Shown here: piece after piece, positions 42,648 through 55,192 of the stretch | Numbering within the stretch: the first letter of the stretch is position 1 | Layout: every line of letters begins with the position of its first letter | DNA from: Skeletonema tropicum | Taxonomy: Eukaryota; Bacillariophyta; Thalassiosirophyceae; Thalassiosirales; Thalassiosiraceae | NCBI GenBank assembly: GCA_037178625.1 | Contig: JAWZXG010000027.1 | Coordinates: 205,249-269,248, forward strand | Direction of reading: 5' to 3' | DNA length: 64,000 nt | Position numbers and translations under genes: made by a program | Notes under the pieces: model-generated | The model's input: the letters and a program-made list of their open reading frames with translations, nothing else | Told to the model about the DNA's origin: nothing | Database searches by the model: none

Positions 42648-43161
42648 CGTGTAGTAGTAATTTGGACAATAAATCTGGATCATTCATGGAATCGCATGAA
42701 AATTGTGTATAGTCCATCACTACTGGTTGTATCGACGACGAAGATGGCTGCTGAGGCTGCTCCGGCTGTTCTTTCAACTGCTTGAGATGCTTGGATAATT
42801 GTCGATGATGATGCCTTTCAGGATGGTCCGAATCAGAAAGAAGTTGTGACAATGATGTCATCATTCCTATAGCTGATGATGTGATGCTCGTCCATGCAGA
42901 AGTTGATGGTTGATCATTTGGTTTTTCTATACTACTACTATCAGTTGACCGCAGTAAATCATCATTATTATTTTGTTCACGTGACTTGTAGTATAGCGGT
43001 GATACTGCATCACCGCTCCCGCTGCTGCTGCTGCTGCTGTGATTTGCAGAAAGTGCAGAGAGCACAATCAGACAGCCAAAGGATGATATCAGTACCGTCA
43101 CGAAGAAACTGCCACTGCCGCTGCCGCTGCTGCTGCTGCTGCTGGATCTTGATGATATCAT
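39874..43161 (-). CDS. Cation/calcium exchanger of the NCLX/CCX (CaCA) type, full length
   Basis: 1095 residues from ATG 43161. A hydrophobic N-terminal segment (about 20-40, FFVTVLISSFGCLIVLSAL) looks like a signal peptide or first span. A long luminal part follows, with poly-Gln tracts, an HEHEHEHE run, and the Cys pattern CQFAKTC...LFC typical of NCLX proteins. The alpha-1 repeat holds AGVTLLALGNGAPDV (N411, D415) and alpha-2 holds GLTVLAFGNSLQDLIANV (N987, D991). Both are the ion-binding signatures of Ca2+/cation antiporters and are intact. A large hydrophilic loop (about 560-820) with His-rich and Ser-rich stretches separates the two membrane halves. The family exchanges Ca2+ for Na+ or other monovalent ions across mitochondrial or endomembranes. 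Its first 450 or so codons are repeated six times to the right. Confidence 0.88.
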
Positions 43162-43530
43162 GGTGTCATTGAATTTGGGACGGCGTAGTATAAGAAGTAT
43201 TGTATGATTGTGCAGCTACTCTATTCGATAGAAGATGACTTGCGCCTTGCGCTTGACAACATGAAGGTCATGGGTCATGGATGAAGCGAACTCAATCAGC
43301 TTCGTGCGTTTCGGTAGGTGAAGCGTGGAAGCGAAGGCTTGGCGGACTTTTTAAGATGGGTGTCCTTTCTTTTCCTCCTGTCGCACCACCATCAAAAATC
43401 AAGCTAGGCCGGATCCATCCAGTCAGATGCACCAAGAAGTATATACATAAGTATGTAGCAAGCTACTTCTACCAAGCACGCAACCATGATAATATGCGTA
43501 TCTTGCCGTATCTTTCGTTCTAGTCGGCCA

Positions 43531-44907
43531 ATCAAGACAACCAGTGTCGTTTTGGAAAGCTCTCATCGAGCTCTATCGATTAGGCGTACAATCAGCCTCA
43601 TTGGAGCCAATTTTGCCAATTGACTCGGTAAAAAACGGGTCAAGAAAGTGGTCGGCAAGGCCAAATCCGGCTCCGGAGCCCAGATTTCAGATTTCCACAA
43701 GATAGGTCCAAATTATCAAATTTGACAATATGACCACCGTTGGAAAGCTCTCTTCAAGCTTTATCGATTAGTACCATAATTACTACTATCAAATTTCAAA
43801 AATTGCTAAACACTGTTCGGCCTCGCAAGCTCGCCCTCACGAAAAAGCGACATGACGATCAGCCTCAACATGACAGTTGGTACGCTGCGCTGAAGAACGA
43901 CTACCTTTATCAGTAAGATCAACCGCAAGACCACATCATCATCGATACTGCTTGTGGTTGGAGGAGGAGTTGGATACATTACATAACATGGCAATCAATC
44001 CACCAACCACAAGCAGAAGCGGCATCATTGCCGACGATGATGTTGTAGTCCTCCTCCTCCATCCACAAGCAGCAACAACTAGAACTAGAAGCGAAGCGGC
44101 ACTCTCTACCTCCTCCTCCAACCACATCGTACATCGTCGGCATCGATACTGCTTCTGCTTGTGGATGGAGGAGGAGTATACAAATATGATGCCGACGATA
44201 TCCTCCAACCGCAAGCAGAAGCAGTAAGATTAGACAGTGCCGACGATATCCATTCACATCGTAACTAAGCTCATGTTCTTCGCCGATCTACGTGGTCGTT
44301 CTTCAGCGAAGCGTTTGGATCTTCGGTCAATCAACTGTCTGGATGAGGCTGATCGTCAGCAACTGTATTTGCGAGGGCCCCTGCCCGAGCAATGTTTATA
44401 TTATATTATTAATGAAGGAAATGTCGATTTCTTGTGGATGGAGGAGGAGGATACAACAACCACAAGCAGCAACAACAACAATAACCACAGCATGCCGAGC
44501 GTAGCCGAGGCCCGTTAATGAGGCGAGCGGTAGCGAGGTGGTAATTGATAGTGCTTGAAATGATGATTCGATTGGTTGCCGAGCGAAGCGAGGCAGTGGA
44601 TAATATGATGACAAAAATAATTCTATTTGTGGAGCGAGTGAGCCGCCAGGCGAAGGAGCTGTCGATGATATTGACGTTATTGGTGATATTGATGGAAATG
44701 GTGATGGTGGTGGAGGTAAATGTTATGTCGATTTACGACTCTTTTGTTGAAATCCGGATTTTTCAAGCCGATTTGGGGCGTCAAAGGCGGAATCTCGACC
44801 TCTCTCGAGTTGAGACGATTGACAAAACATCGATATTGTGCCTTGATTATGTTACTATTCGATAGACCGCAATGAGAGCTTTCCAAAACACTACTCATCG
44901 CCTTGAT
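43531..44907. repeat. 1377-bp insert with 50-bp inverted ends, present in every array spacer
   Basis: The left end (ATCAAGACAACC...CTCTATCGAT, 43531-43580) is mirrored by the right end (44858-44907) with about ten mismatches. Identical-length copies are at 46918-48294, 50314-51690, 53677-55053, 57057-58433, 60444-61820, and 63822 to the window end. Inside are CTTGTGGATGGAGGAGGAG phrases in both orientations and a series of GAGCG-AGCGAGG palindromes (about 44494-44662). The frames within have no domain and are not genes. It looks like a non-autonomous element trapped in the unit before amplification. No clear target duplication was found. Confidence 0.65.
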
Positions 44908-45046
44908 ACGACGACGAGAAGGAAAGTTACAGATCAAAAGGTGGATTTGGAGAGGAATGAGGAATATTGTTGTACATATTATTATATAACAGATTTATCT
45001 TTAATATATTTACTTCTATGCTACTGAGACTAAGTCGCTTCCCTTA

Positions 45047-45989
45047 CTAAGTCTCTGTACATCCAGCCAAGTTTGGATCACAGTTGATTGTCATATTCAT
45101 ATCATGTGCATAATAAATAATAATATAATGATCGCTACTTACTTCTTCCTTGACACGGTACCATACTCCACCACCACCAAGATCATCATTCAAACTAACA
45201 ATCACCCCCAGTATCACACCACTCACAAACATACTAGTTCCCGTCAACTCACCCAACGCCATCAAATACCCCTCCTGCGAATCCAACGTGGCATTCATCG
45301 TCGCCGCCACATCCGGAGCACCATTCCCAAGTGCCAATAATGTCACTCCCGCAAAGCGAGGTGGTAGTCCCAATTGAAGTGAAAAGTGTTCCAGGCCTGG
45401 TGAGAAGAATTCATCGGTTGTGGAGTTGAGGAGGCGGAAGAGGAGGAGGAGTGTTGTTAGTAAGAGGAGGATTGTGAGTGTTCTTTTGAGTATTGTTGTT
45501 GTTGAAGAAGATGAAGAAGATGATGATGTTGATGTTGATGATGATGTACTGTCACTCGTACTCGTTGTACTCGTCGTACTACTGGAGGAACAAAAGAGAG
45601 AAGCACCAAATCCAACTCCTTCACCATCATTACATGTCTTTGCAAATTGACACTTGTCAAGTACTAGTGCTAGTGGAAGAAGCAGTGGCTGCTGTTCGTT
45701 TTGTTGCTGCTGTTGTTGCTGTTGTTGTTGTATTGAAGAAGTTGATGTTGGTGAAGCTTTTGGTGGCAACAAGGAGAAGTTTGCATCACGTTTGTTGTCA
45801 TTCTTCTTCAAGCCATCATCCTCATGCTCATGCTCATGCTCATGCTCATGCAACCCTCGTTGAATAATTTCATGCTCAGTACTTGTAGTATCCAAATCGC
45901 TCTGCTGTTCTTTCTTGTGTTTCTTCTTTGTCTTTTTATGTTTCTTCTTTTTCAGTTGCAATTCTTCAAATTGTTGCGGTAACTGATGT

Positions 45990-46041
<52 letters not shown>

Positions 46042-46546
46042 CGTGTAGTAGTAATTTGGACAATAAATCTGGATCATTCATGGAATCGCATGAAAATTGT
46101 GTATAGTCCATCACTACTGGTTGTATCGACGACGAAGATGGCTGCTGAGGCTGCTCCGGCTGTTCTTTCAACTGCTTGAGATGCTTGGATAATTGTCGAT
46201 GATGATGCCTTTCAGGATGGTCCGAATCAGAAAGAAGTTGTGACAATGATGTCATCATTCCTATAGCTGATGATGTGATGCTCGTCCATGCAGAAGTTGA
46301 TGGTTGATCATTTGGTTTTTCTATACTACTACTATCAGTTGACCGCAGTAAATCATCATTATTATTTTGTTCACGTGACTTGTAGTATAGCGGTGATACT
46401 GCATCACCGCTCCCGCTGCTGCTGTGATTTGCAGAAAGTGCAGAGAGCACAATCAGACAGCCAAAGGATGATATCAGTACCGTCACGAAGAAACTGCCAC
46501 TGCCGCTGCCGCTGCTGCTGCTGCTGCTGGATCTTGATGATATCAT
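45047..46546 (-). CDS. Truncated exchanger copy 1 (alpha-1 repeat only)
   Basis: 499 residues. It is identical to the full exchanger in its N-terminal part, including the alpha-1 signature LLALGNGAPDV, up to VSLNDD-GGGG. It then diverges into GVWYRVKEEVSSDHYIIIYY... and stops. A strong splice donor GTAAGT (starting 45142, right after VKEE) and an acceptor GATGTACAG (ending 45055) define an 88-bp intron. Spliced, the tail would be RLSKGSDLVSVA with a stop at 45016-45018. It has the short (3-codon) Ser run. One alpha repeat cannot form the usual two-repeat ion site within one chain, so it would be inactive, a dimerising half-exchanger, or non-coding. Confidence 0.6.
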
Positions 46547-48433
46547 GGTGTCATTGAATTTGGGACGGCGTAGTATAAGAAGTATTGTATGATTGTGCAG
46601 CTACTCTATTCGATAGAAGATGACTTGCGCCTTGCGCTTGACAACATGAAGGTCATGGATGAAGCGAACTCAATCAGCTTCGTGCGTTTCGGTAGGTGAA
46701 GCGTGGAAGCGAAGGCTTGGCGGACTTTTTAAGATGGGTGTCCTTTCTTTTCCTCCTGTCGCACCACCATCAAAAATCAAGCTAGGCCGGATCCATCCAG
46801 TCAGAAGTCAGATGCACCAAGAAGTATATAAGTACTTATATGTAGCAAGCTACTTCTACCAAGCACGCAACCATGATAATATGCGTATCTTGCCGTATCT
46901 TTCGTTCTAGTCGGCCAATCAAGACAACCAGTGTCGTTTTGGAAAGCTCTCATCGAGCTCTATCGATTAGGCGTACAATCAGCCTCATTGGAGCCAATTT
47001 TGCCAATTGACTCGGTAAAAAACGGGTCAAGAAAGTGGTCGGCAAGGCCAAATCCGGCTCCGGAGCCCAGATTTCAGATTTCCACAAGATAGGTCCAAAT
47101 TATCAAATTTGACAATATGACCACCGTTGGAAAGCTCTCTTCAAGCTTTATCGATTAGTACCATAATTACTACTATCAAATTTCAAAAATTGCTAAACAC
47201 TGTTCGGCCTCGCAAGCTCGCCCTCACGAAAAAGCGACATGACGATCAGCCTCAACATGACAGTTGGTACGCTGCGCTGAAGAACGACTACCTTTATCAG
47301 TAAGATCAACCGCAAGACCACATCATCATCGATACTGCTTGTGGTTGGAGGAGGAGTTGGATACATTACATAACATGGCAATCAATCCACCAACCACAAG
47401 CAGAAGCGGCATCATTGCCGACGATGATGTTGTAGTCCTCCTCCTCCATCCACAAGCAGCAACAACTAGAACTAGAAGCGAAGCGGCACTCTCTACCTCC
47501 TCCTCCAACCACATCGTACATCGTCGGCATCGATACTGCTTCTGCTTGTGGATGGAGGAGGAGTATACAAATATGATGCCGACGATATCCTCCAACCGCA
47601 AGCAGAAGCAGTAAGATTAGACAGTGCCGACGATATCCATTCACATCGTAACTAAGCTCATGTTCTTCGCCGATCTACGTGGTCGTTCTTCAGCGAAGCG
47701 TTTGGATCTTCGGTCAATCAACTGTCTGGATGAGGCTGATCGTCAGCAACTGTATTTGCGAGGGCCCCTGCCCGAGCAATGTTTATATTATATTATTAAT
47801 GAAGGAAATGTCGATTTCTTGTGGATGGAGGAGGAGGATACAACAACCACAAGCAGCAACAACAACAATAACCACAGCATGCCGAGCGTAGCCGAGGCCC
47901 GTTAATGAGGCGAGCGGTAGCGAGGTGGTAATTGATAGTGCTTGAAATGATGATTCGATTGGTTGCCGAGCGAAGCGAGGCAGTGGATAATATGATGACA
48001 AAAATAATTCTATTTGTGGAGCGAGTGAGCCGCCAGGCGAAGGAGCTGTCGATGATATTGACGTTATTGGTGATATTGATGGAAATGGTGATGGTGGTGG
48101 AGGTAAATGTTATGTCGATTTACGACTCTTTTGTTGAAATCCGGATTTTTCAAGCCGATTTGGGGCGTCAAAGGCGGAATCTCGACCTCTCTCGAGTTGA
48201 GACGATTGACAAAACATCGATATTGTGCCTTGATTATGTTACTATTCGATAGACCGCAATGAGAGCTTTCCAAAACACTACTCATCGCCTTGATACGACG
48301 ACGAGAAGGAAAGTTACAGATCAAAAGGTGGATTTGGAGAGGAATGAGGAATATTGTTGTACATATTATTATATAACAGATTTATCTTTAATATATTTAC
48401 TTCTATGCTACTGAGACTAAGTCGCTTCCCTTA

Positions 48434-49376
48434 CTAAGTCTCTGTACATCCAGCCAAGTTTGGATCACAGTTGATTGTCATATTCATATCATGTGCATAA
48501 TAAATAATAATATAATGATCGCTACTTACTTCTTCCTTGACACGGTACCATACTCCACCACCACCAAGATCATCATTCAAACTAACAATCACCCCCAGTA
48601 TCACACCACTCACAAACATACTAGTTCCCGTCAACTCACCCAACGCCATCAAATACCCCTCCTGCGAATCCAACGTGGCATTCATCGTCGCCGCCACATC
48701 CGGAGCACCATTCCCAAGTGCCAATAATGTCACTCCCGCAAAGCGAGGTGGTAGTCCCAATTGAAGTGAAAAGTGTTCCAGGCCTGGTGAGAAGAATTCA
48801 TCGGTTGTGGAGTTGAGGAGGCGGAAGAGGAGGAGGAGTGTTGTTAGTAAGAGGAGGATTGTGAGTGTTCTTTTGAGTATTGTTGTTGTTGAAGAAGATG
48901 AAGAAGATGATGATGTTGATGTTGATGATGATGTACTGTCACTCGTACTCGTTGTACTCGTCGTACTACTGGAGGAACAAAAGAGAGAAGCACCAAATCC
49001 AACTCCTTCACCATCATTACATGTCTTTGCAAATTGACACTTGTCAAGTACTAGTGCTAGTGGAAGAAGCAGTGGCTGCTGTTCGTTTTGTTGCTGCTGT
49101 TGTTGCTGTTGTTGTTGTATTGAAGAAGTTGATGTTGGTGAAGCTTTTGGTGGCAACAAGGAGAAGTTTGCATCACGTTTGTTGTCATTCTTCTTCAAGC
49201 CATCATCCTCATGCTCATGCTCATGCTCATGCTCATGCAACCCTCGTTGAATAATTTCATGCTCAGTACTTGTAGTATCCAAATCGCTCTGCTGTTCTTT
49301 CTTGTGTTTCTTCTTTGTCTTTTTATGTTTCTTCTTTTTCAGTTGCAATTCTTCAAATTGTTGCGGTAACTGATGT

Positions 49377-49428
<52 letters not shown>

Positions 49429-49942
49429 CGTGTAGTAGTAATTTGGACAATAAATCTGGATCATTCATGGAATCGCATGAAAATTGTGTATAGTCCATCA
49501 CTACTGGTTGTATCGACGACGAAGATGGCTGCTGAGGCTGCTCCGGCTGTTCTTTCAACTGCTTGAGATGCTTGGATAATTGTCGATGATGATGCCTTTC
49601 AGGATGGTCCGAATCAGAAAGAAGTTGTGACAATGATGTCATCATTCCTATAGCTGATGATGTGATGCTCGTCCATGCAGAAGTTGATGGTTGATCATTT
49701 GGTTTTTCTATACTACTACTATCAGTTGACCGCAGTAAATCATCATTATTATTTTGTTCACGTGACTTGTAGTATAGCGGTGATACTGCATCACCGCTCC
49801 CGCTGCTGCTGCTGCTGCTGTGATTTGCAGAAAGTGCAGAGAGCACAATCAGACAGCCAAAGGATGATATCAGTACCGTCACGAAGAAACTGCCACTGCC
49901 GCTGCCGCTGCTGCTGCTGCTGCTGGATCTTGATGATATCAT
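48434..49942 (-). CDS. Truncated exchanger copy 2 (alpha-1 repeat only)
   Basis: 502 residues, the longest truncated copy because it has the 6-codon Ser run and the 8-codon second Ser run. Its upstream region has the ATGGGTCATGG form (about 50047), shared only with the full gene, so by these markers it is the closest relative of the full-length copy. The divergent tail and the predicted 88-bp intron (48442-48529) are the same as in copy 1. Confidence 0.6.
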
Positions 49943-51829
49943 GGTGTCATTGAATTTGGGACGGCGTAGTATAAGAAGTATTGTATGATTGTGCAGCTAC
50001 TCTATTCGATAGAAGATGACTTGCGCCTTGCGCTTGACAACATGAAGGTCATGGGTCATGGATGAAGCGAACTCAATCAGCTTCGTGCGTTTCGGTAGGT
50101 GAAGCGTGGAAGCGAAGGCTTGGCGGACTTTTTAAGATGGGTGTCCTTTCTTTTCCTCCTGTCGCACCACCATCAAAAATCAAGCTAGGCCGGATCCATC
50201 CAGTCAGATGCACCAAGAAGTATATAAGTACTTATATGTAGCAAGCTACTTCTACCAAGCACGCAACCATGATAATATGCGTATCTTGCCGTATCTTTCG
50301 TTCTAGTCGGCCAATCAAGACAACCAGTGTCGTTTTGGAAAGCTCTCATCGAGCTCTATCGATTAGGCGTACAATCAGCCTCATTGGAGCCAATTTTGCC
50401 AATTGACTCGGTAAAAAACGGGTCAAGAAAGTGGTCGGCAAGGCCAAATCCGGCTCCGGAGCCCAGATTTCAGATTTCCACAAGATAGGTCCAAATTATC
50501 AAATTTGACAATATGACCACCGTTGGAAAGCTCTCTTCAAGCTTTATCGATTAGTACCATAATTACTACTATCAAATTTCAAAAATTGCTAAACACTGTT
50601 CGGCCTCGCAAGCTCGCCCTCACGAAAAAGCGACATGACGATCAGCCTCAACATGACAGTTGGTACGCTGCGCTGAAGAACGACTACCTTTATCAGTAAG
50701 ATCAACCGCAAGACCACATCATCATCGATACTGCTTGTGGTTGGAGGAGGAGTTGGATACATTACATAACATGGCAATCAATCCACCAACCACAAGCAGA
50801 AGCGGCATCATTGCCGACGATGATGTTGTAGTCCTCCTCCTCCATCCACAAGCAGCAACAACTAGAACTAGAAGCGAAGCGGCACTCTCTACCTCCTCCT
50901 CCAACCACATCGTACATCGTCGGCATCGATACTGCTTCTGCTTGTGGATGGAGGAGGAGTATACAAATATGATGCCGACGATATCCTCCAACCGCAAGCA
51001 GAAGCAGTAAGATTAGACAGTGCCGACGATATCCATTCACATCGTAACTAAGCTCATGTTCTTCGCCGATCTACGTGGTCGTTCTTCAGCGAAGCGTTTG
51101 GATCTTCGGTCAATCAACTGTCTGGATGAGGCTGATCGTCAGCAACTGTATTTGCGAGGGCCCCTGCCCGAGCAATGTTTATATTATATTATTAATGAAG
51201 GAAATGTCGATTTCTTGTGGATGGAGGAGGAGGATACAACAACCACAAGCAGCAACAACAACAATAACCACAGCATGCCGAGCGTAGCCGAGGCCCGTTA
51301 ATGAGGCGAGCGGTAGCGAGGTGGTAATTGATAGTGCTTGAAATGATGATTCGATTGGTTGCCGAGCGAAGCGAGGCAGTGGATAATATGATGACAAAAA
51401 TAATTCTATTTGTGGAGCGAGTGAGCCGCCAGGCGAAGGAGCTGTCGATGATATTGACGTTATTGGTGATATTGATGGAAATGGTGATGGTGGTGGAGGT
51501 AAATGTTATGTCGATTTACGACTCTTTTGTTGAAATCCGGATTTTTCAAGCCGATTTGGGGCGTCAAAGGCGGAATCTCGACCTCTCTCGAGTTGAGACG
51601 ATTGACAAAACATCGATATTGTGCCTTGATTATGTTACTATTCGATAGACCGCAATGAGAGCTTTCCAAAACACTACTCATCGCCTTGATACGACGACGA
51701 GAAGGAAAGTTACAGATCAAAAGGTGGATTTGGAGAGGAATGAGGAATATTGTTGTACATATTATTATATAACAGATTTATCTTTAATATATTTACTTCT
51801 ATGCTACTGAGACTAAGTCGCTTCCCTTA

Positions 51830-52763
51830 CTAAGTCTCTGTACATCCAGCCAAGTTTGGATCACAGTTGATTGTCATATTCATATCATGTGCATAATAAA
51901 TAATAATATAATGATCGCTACTTACTTCTTCCTTGACACGGTACCATACTCCACCACCACCAAGATCATCATTCAAACTAACAATCACCCCCAGTATCAC
52001 ACCACTCACAAACATACTAGTTCCCGTCAACTCACCCAACGCCATCAAATACCCCTCCTGCGAATCCAACGTGGCATTCATCGTCGCCGCCACATCCGGA
52101 GCACCATTCCCAAGTGCCAATAATGTCACTCCCGCAAAGCGAGGTGGTAGTCCCAATTGAAGTGAAAAGTGTTCCAGGCCTGGTGAGAAGAATTCATCGG
52201 TTGTGGAGTTGAGGAGGCGGAAGAGGAGGAGGAGTGTTGTTAGTAAGAGGAGGATTGTGAGTGTTCTTTTGAGTATTGTTGTTGTTGAAGAAGATGATGA
52301 TGTTGATGTTGATGATGATGTACTGTCACTCGTACTCGTTGTACTCGTCGTACTACTGGAGGAACAAAAGAGAGAAGCACCAAATCCAACTCCTTCACCA
52401 TCATTACATGTCTTTGCAAATTGACACTTGTCAAGTACTAGTGCTAGTGGAAGAAGCAGTGGCTGCTGTTCGTTTTGTTGCTGCTGTTGTTGCTGTTGTT
52501 GTTGTATTGAAGAAGTTGATGTTGGTGAAGCTTTTGGTGGCAACAAGGAGAAGTTTGCATCACGTTTGTTGTCATTCTTCTTCAAGCCATCATCCTCATG
52601 CTCATGCTCATGCTCATGCTCATGCAACCCTCGTTGAATAATTTCATGCTCAGTACTTGTAGTATCCAAATCGCTCTGCTGTTCTTTCTTGTGTTTCTTC
52701 TTTGTCTTTTTATGTTTCTTCTTTTTCAGTTGCAATTCTTCAAATTGTTGCGGTAACTGATGT

Positions 52764-52809
<46 letters not shown>

Positions 52810-53314
52810 CGTGTAGTAGTAATTTGGACAATAAATCTGGATCATTCATGGAATCGCATGAAAATTGTGTATAGTCCATCACTACTGGTTGTATCGACGA
52901 CGAAGATGGCTGCTGAGGCTGCTCCGGCTGTTCTTTCAACTGCTTGAGATGCTTGGATAATTGTCGATGATGATGCCTTTCAGGATGGTCCGAATCAGAA
53001 AGAAGTTGTGACAATGATGTCATCATTCCTATAGCTGATGATGTGATGCTCGTCCATGCAGAAGTTGATGGTTGATCATTTGGTTTTTCTATACTACTAC
53101 TATCAGTTGACCGCAGTAAATCATCATTATTATTTTGTTCACGTGACTTGTAGTATAGCGGTGATACTGCATCACCGCTCCCGCTGCTGCTGTGATTTGC
53201 AGAAAGTGCAGAGAGCACAATCAGACAGCCAAAGGATGATATCAGTACCGTCACGAAGAAACTGCCACTGCCGCTGCCGCTGCTGCTGCTGCTGCTGGAT
53301 CTTGATGATATCAT
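51830..53314 (-). CDS. Truncated exchanger copy 3 (shortest variant)
   Basis: 494 residues. The poly-Gln tract is two codons shorter and the second Ser run has five codons. The first Ser run is of the short type. The upstream spacer carries the TATACATAAGTATG variant also seen next to the full gene. The divergent tail and predicted intron (51838-51925) are conserved. The frame is intact despite these changes, all in multiples of three. Confidence 0.6.
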
Positions 53315-55192
53315 GGTGTCATTGAATTTGGGACGGCGTAGTATAAGAAGTATTGTATGATTGTGCAGCTACTCTATTCGATAGAAGATGACTTGCGCCT
53401 TGCGCTTGACAACATGAAGGTCATGGATGAAGCGAACTCAATCAGCTTCGTGCGTTTCGGTAGGTGAAGCGTGGAAGCGAAGGCTTGGCGGACTTTTTAA
53501 GATGGGTGTCCTTTCTTTTCCTCCTGTCGCACCACCATCAAAAATCAAGCTAGGCCGGATCCATCCAGTCAGATGCACCAAGAAGTATATACATAAGTAT
53601 GTAGCAAGCTACTTCTACCAAGCACGCAACCATGATAATATGCGTATCTTGCCGTATCTTTCGTTCTAGTCGGCCAATCAAGACAACCAGTGTCGTTTTG
53701 GAAAGCTCTCATCGAGCTCTATCGATTAGGCGTACAATCAGCCTCATTGGAGCCAATTTTGCCAATTGACTCGGTAAAAAACGGGTCAAGAAAGTGGTCG
53801 GCAAGGCCAAATCCGGCTCCGGAGCCCAGATTTCAGATTTCCACAAGATAGGTCCAAATTATCAAATTTGACAATATGACCACCGTTGGAAAGCTCTCTT
53901 CAAGCTTTATCGATTAGTACCATAATTACTACTATCAAATTTCAAAAATTGCTAAACACTGTTCGGCCTCGCAAGCTCGCCCTCACGAAAAAGCGACATG
54001 ACGATCAGCCTCAACATGACAGTTGGTACGCTGCGCTGAAGAACGACTACCTTTATCAGTAAGATCAACCGCAAGACCACATCATCATCGATACTGCTTG
54101 TGGTTGGAGGAGGAGTTGGATACATTACATAACATGGCAATCAATCCACCAACCACAAGCAGAAGCGGCATCATTGCCGACGATGATGTTGTAGTCCTCC
54201 TCCTCCATCCACAAGCAGCAACAACTAGAACTAGAAGCGAAGCGGCACTCTCTACCTCCTCCTCCAACCACATCGTACATCGTCGGCATCGATACTGCTT
54301 CTGCTTGTGGATGGAGGAGGAGTATACAAATATGATGCCGACGATATCCTCCAACCGCAAGCAGAAGCAGTAAGATTAGACAGTGCCGACGATATCCATT
54401 CACATCGTAACTAAGCTCATGTTCTTCGCCGATCTACGTGGTCGTTCTTCAGCGAAGCGTTTGGATCTTCGGTCAATCAACTGTCTGGATGAGGCTGATC
54501 GTCAGCAACTGTATTTGCGAGGGCCCCTGCCCGAGCAATGTTTATATTATATTATTAATGAAGGAAATGTCGATTTCTTGTGGATGGAGGAGGAGGATAC
54601 AACAACCACAAGCAGCAACAACAACAATAACCACAGCATGCCGAGCGTAGCCGAGGCCCGTTAATGAGGCGAGCGGTAGCGAGGTGGTAATTGATAGTGC
54701 TTGAAATGATGATTCGATTGGTTGCCGAGCGAAGCGAGGCAGTGGATAATATGATGACAAAAATAATTCTATTTGTGGAGCGAGTGAGCCGCCAGGCGAA
54801 GGAGCTGTCGATGATATTGACGTTATTGGTGATATTGATGGAAATGGTGATGGTGGTGGAGGTAAATGTTATGTCGATTTACGACTCTTTTGTTGAAATC
54901 CGGATTTTTCAAGCCGATTTGGGGCGTCAAAGGCGGAATCTCGACCTCTCTCGAGTTGAGACGATTGACAAAACATCGATATTGTGCCTTGATTATGTTA
55001 CTATTCGATAGACCGCAATGAGAGCTTTCCAAAACACTACTCATCGCCTTGATACGACGACGAGAAGGAAAGTTACAGATCAAAAGGTGGATTTGGAGAG
55101 GAATGAGGAATATTGTTGTACATATTATTATATAACAGATTTATCTTTAATATATTTACTTCTATGCTACTGAGACTAAGTCGCTTCCCTTA

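Noticed and set aside
42578..42650. CRISPR-like array of regular short repeats
   Set aside because: These are trinucleotide (Gln codon) microsatellites without spacers; the organism is eukaryotic.
42026..43172. Plus-strand frames opposite the exchanger rich in Val/Ala, Cys or Leu runs
   Set aside because: They are antisense readings of CAG/CTG-type triplet repeats coding for Gln and Ser on the minus strand, and they recur in each array unit for the same reason.
43806..44937. Many 60-116 codon frames in the array spacer on both strands
   Set aside because: They contain only low-complexity translations of GGAGGAGGA and CCACAAGCAG phrases, overlap each other on opposite strands, and show no domain.
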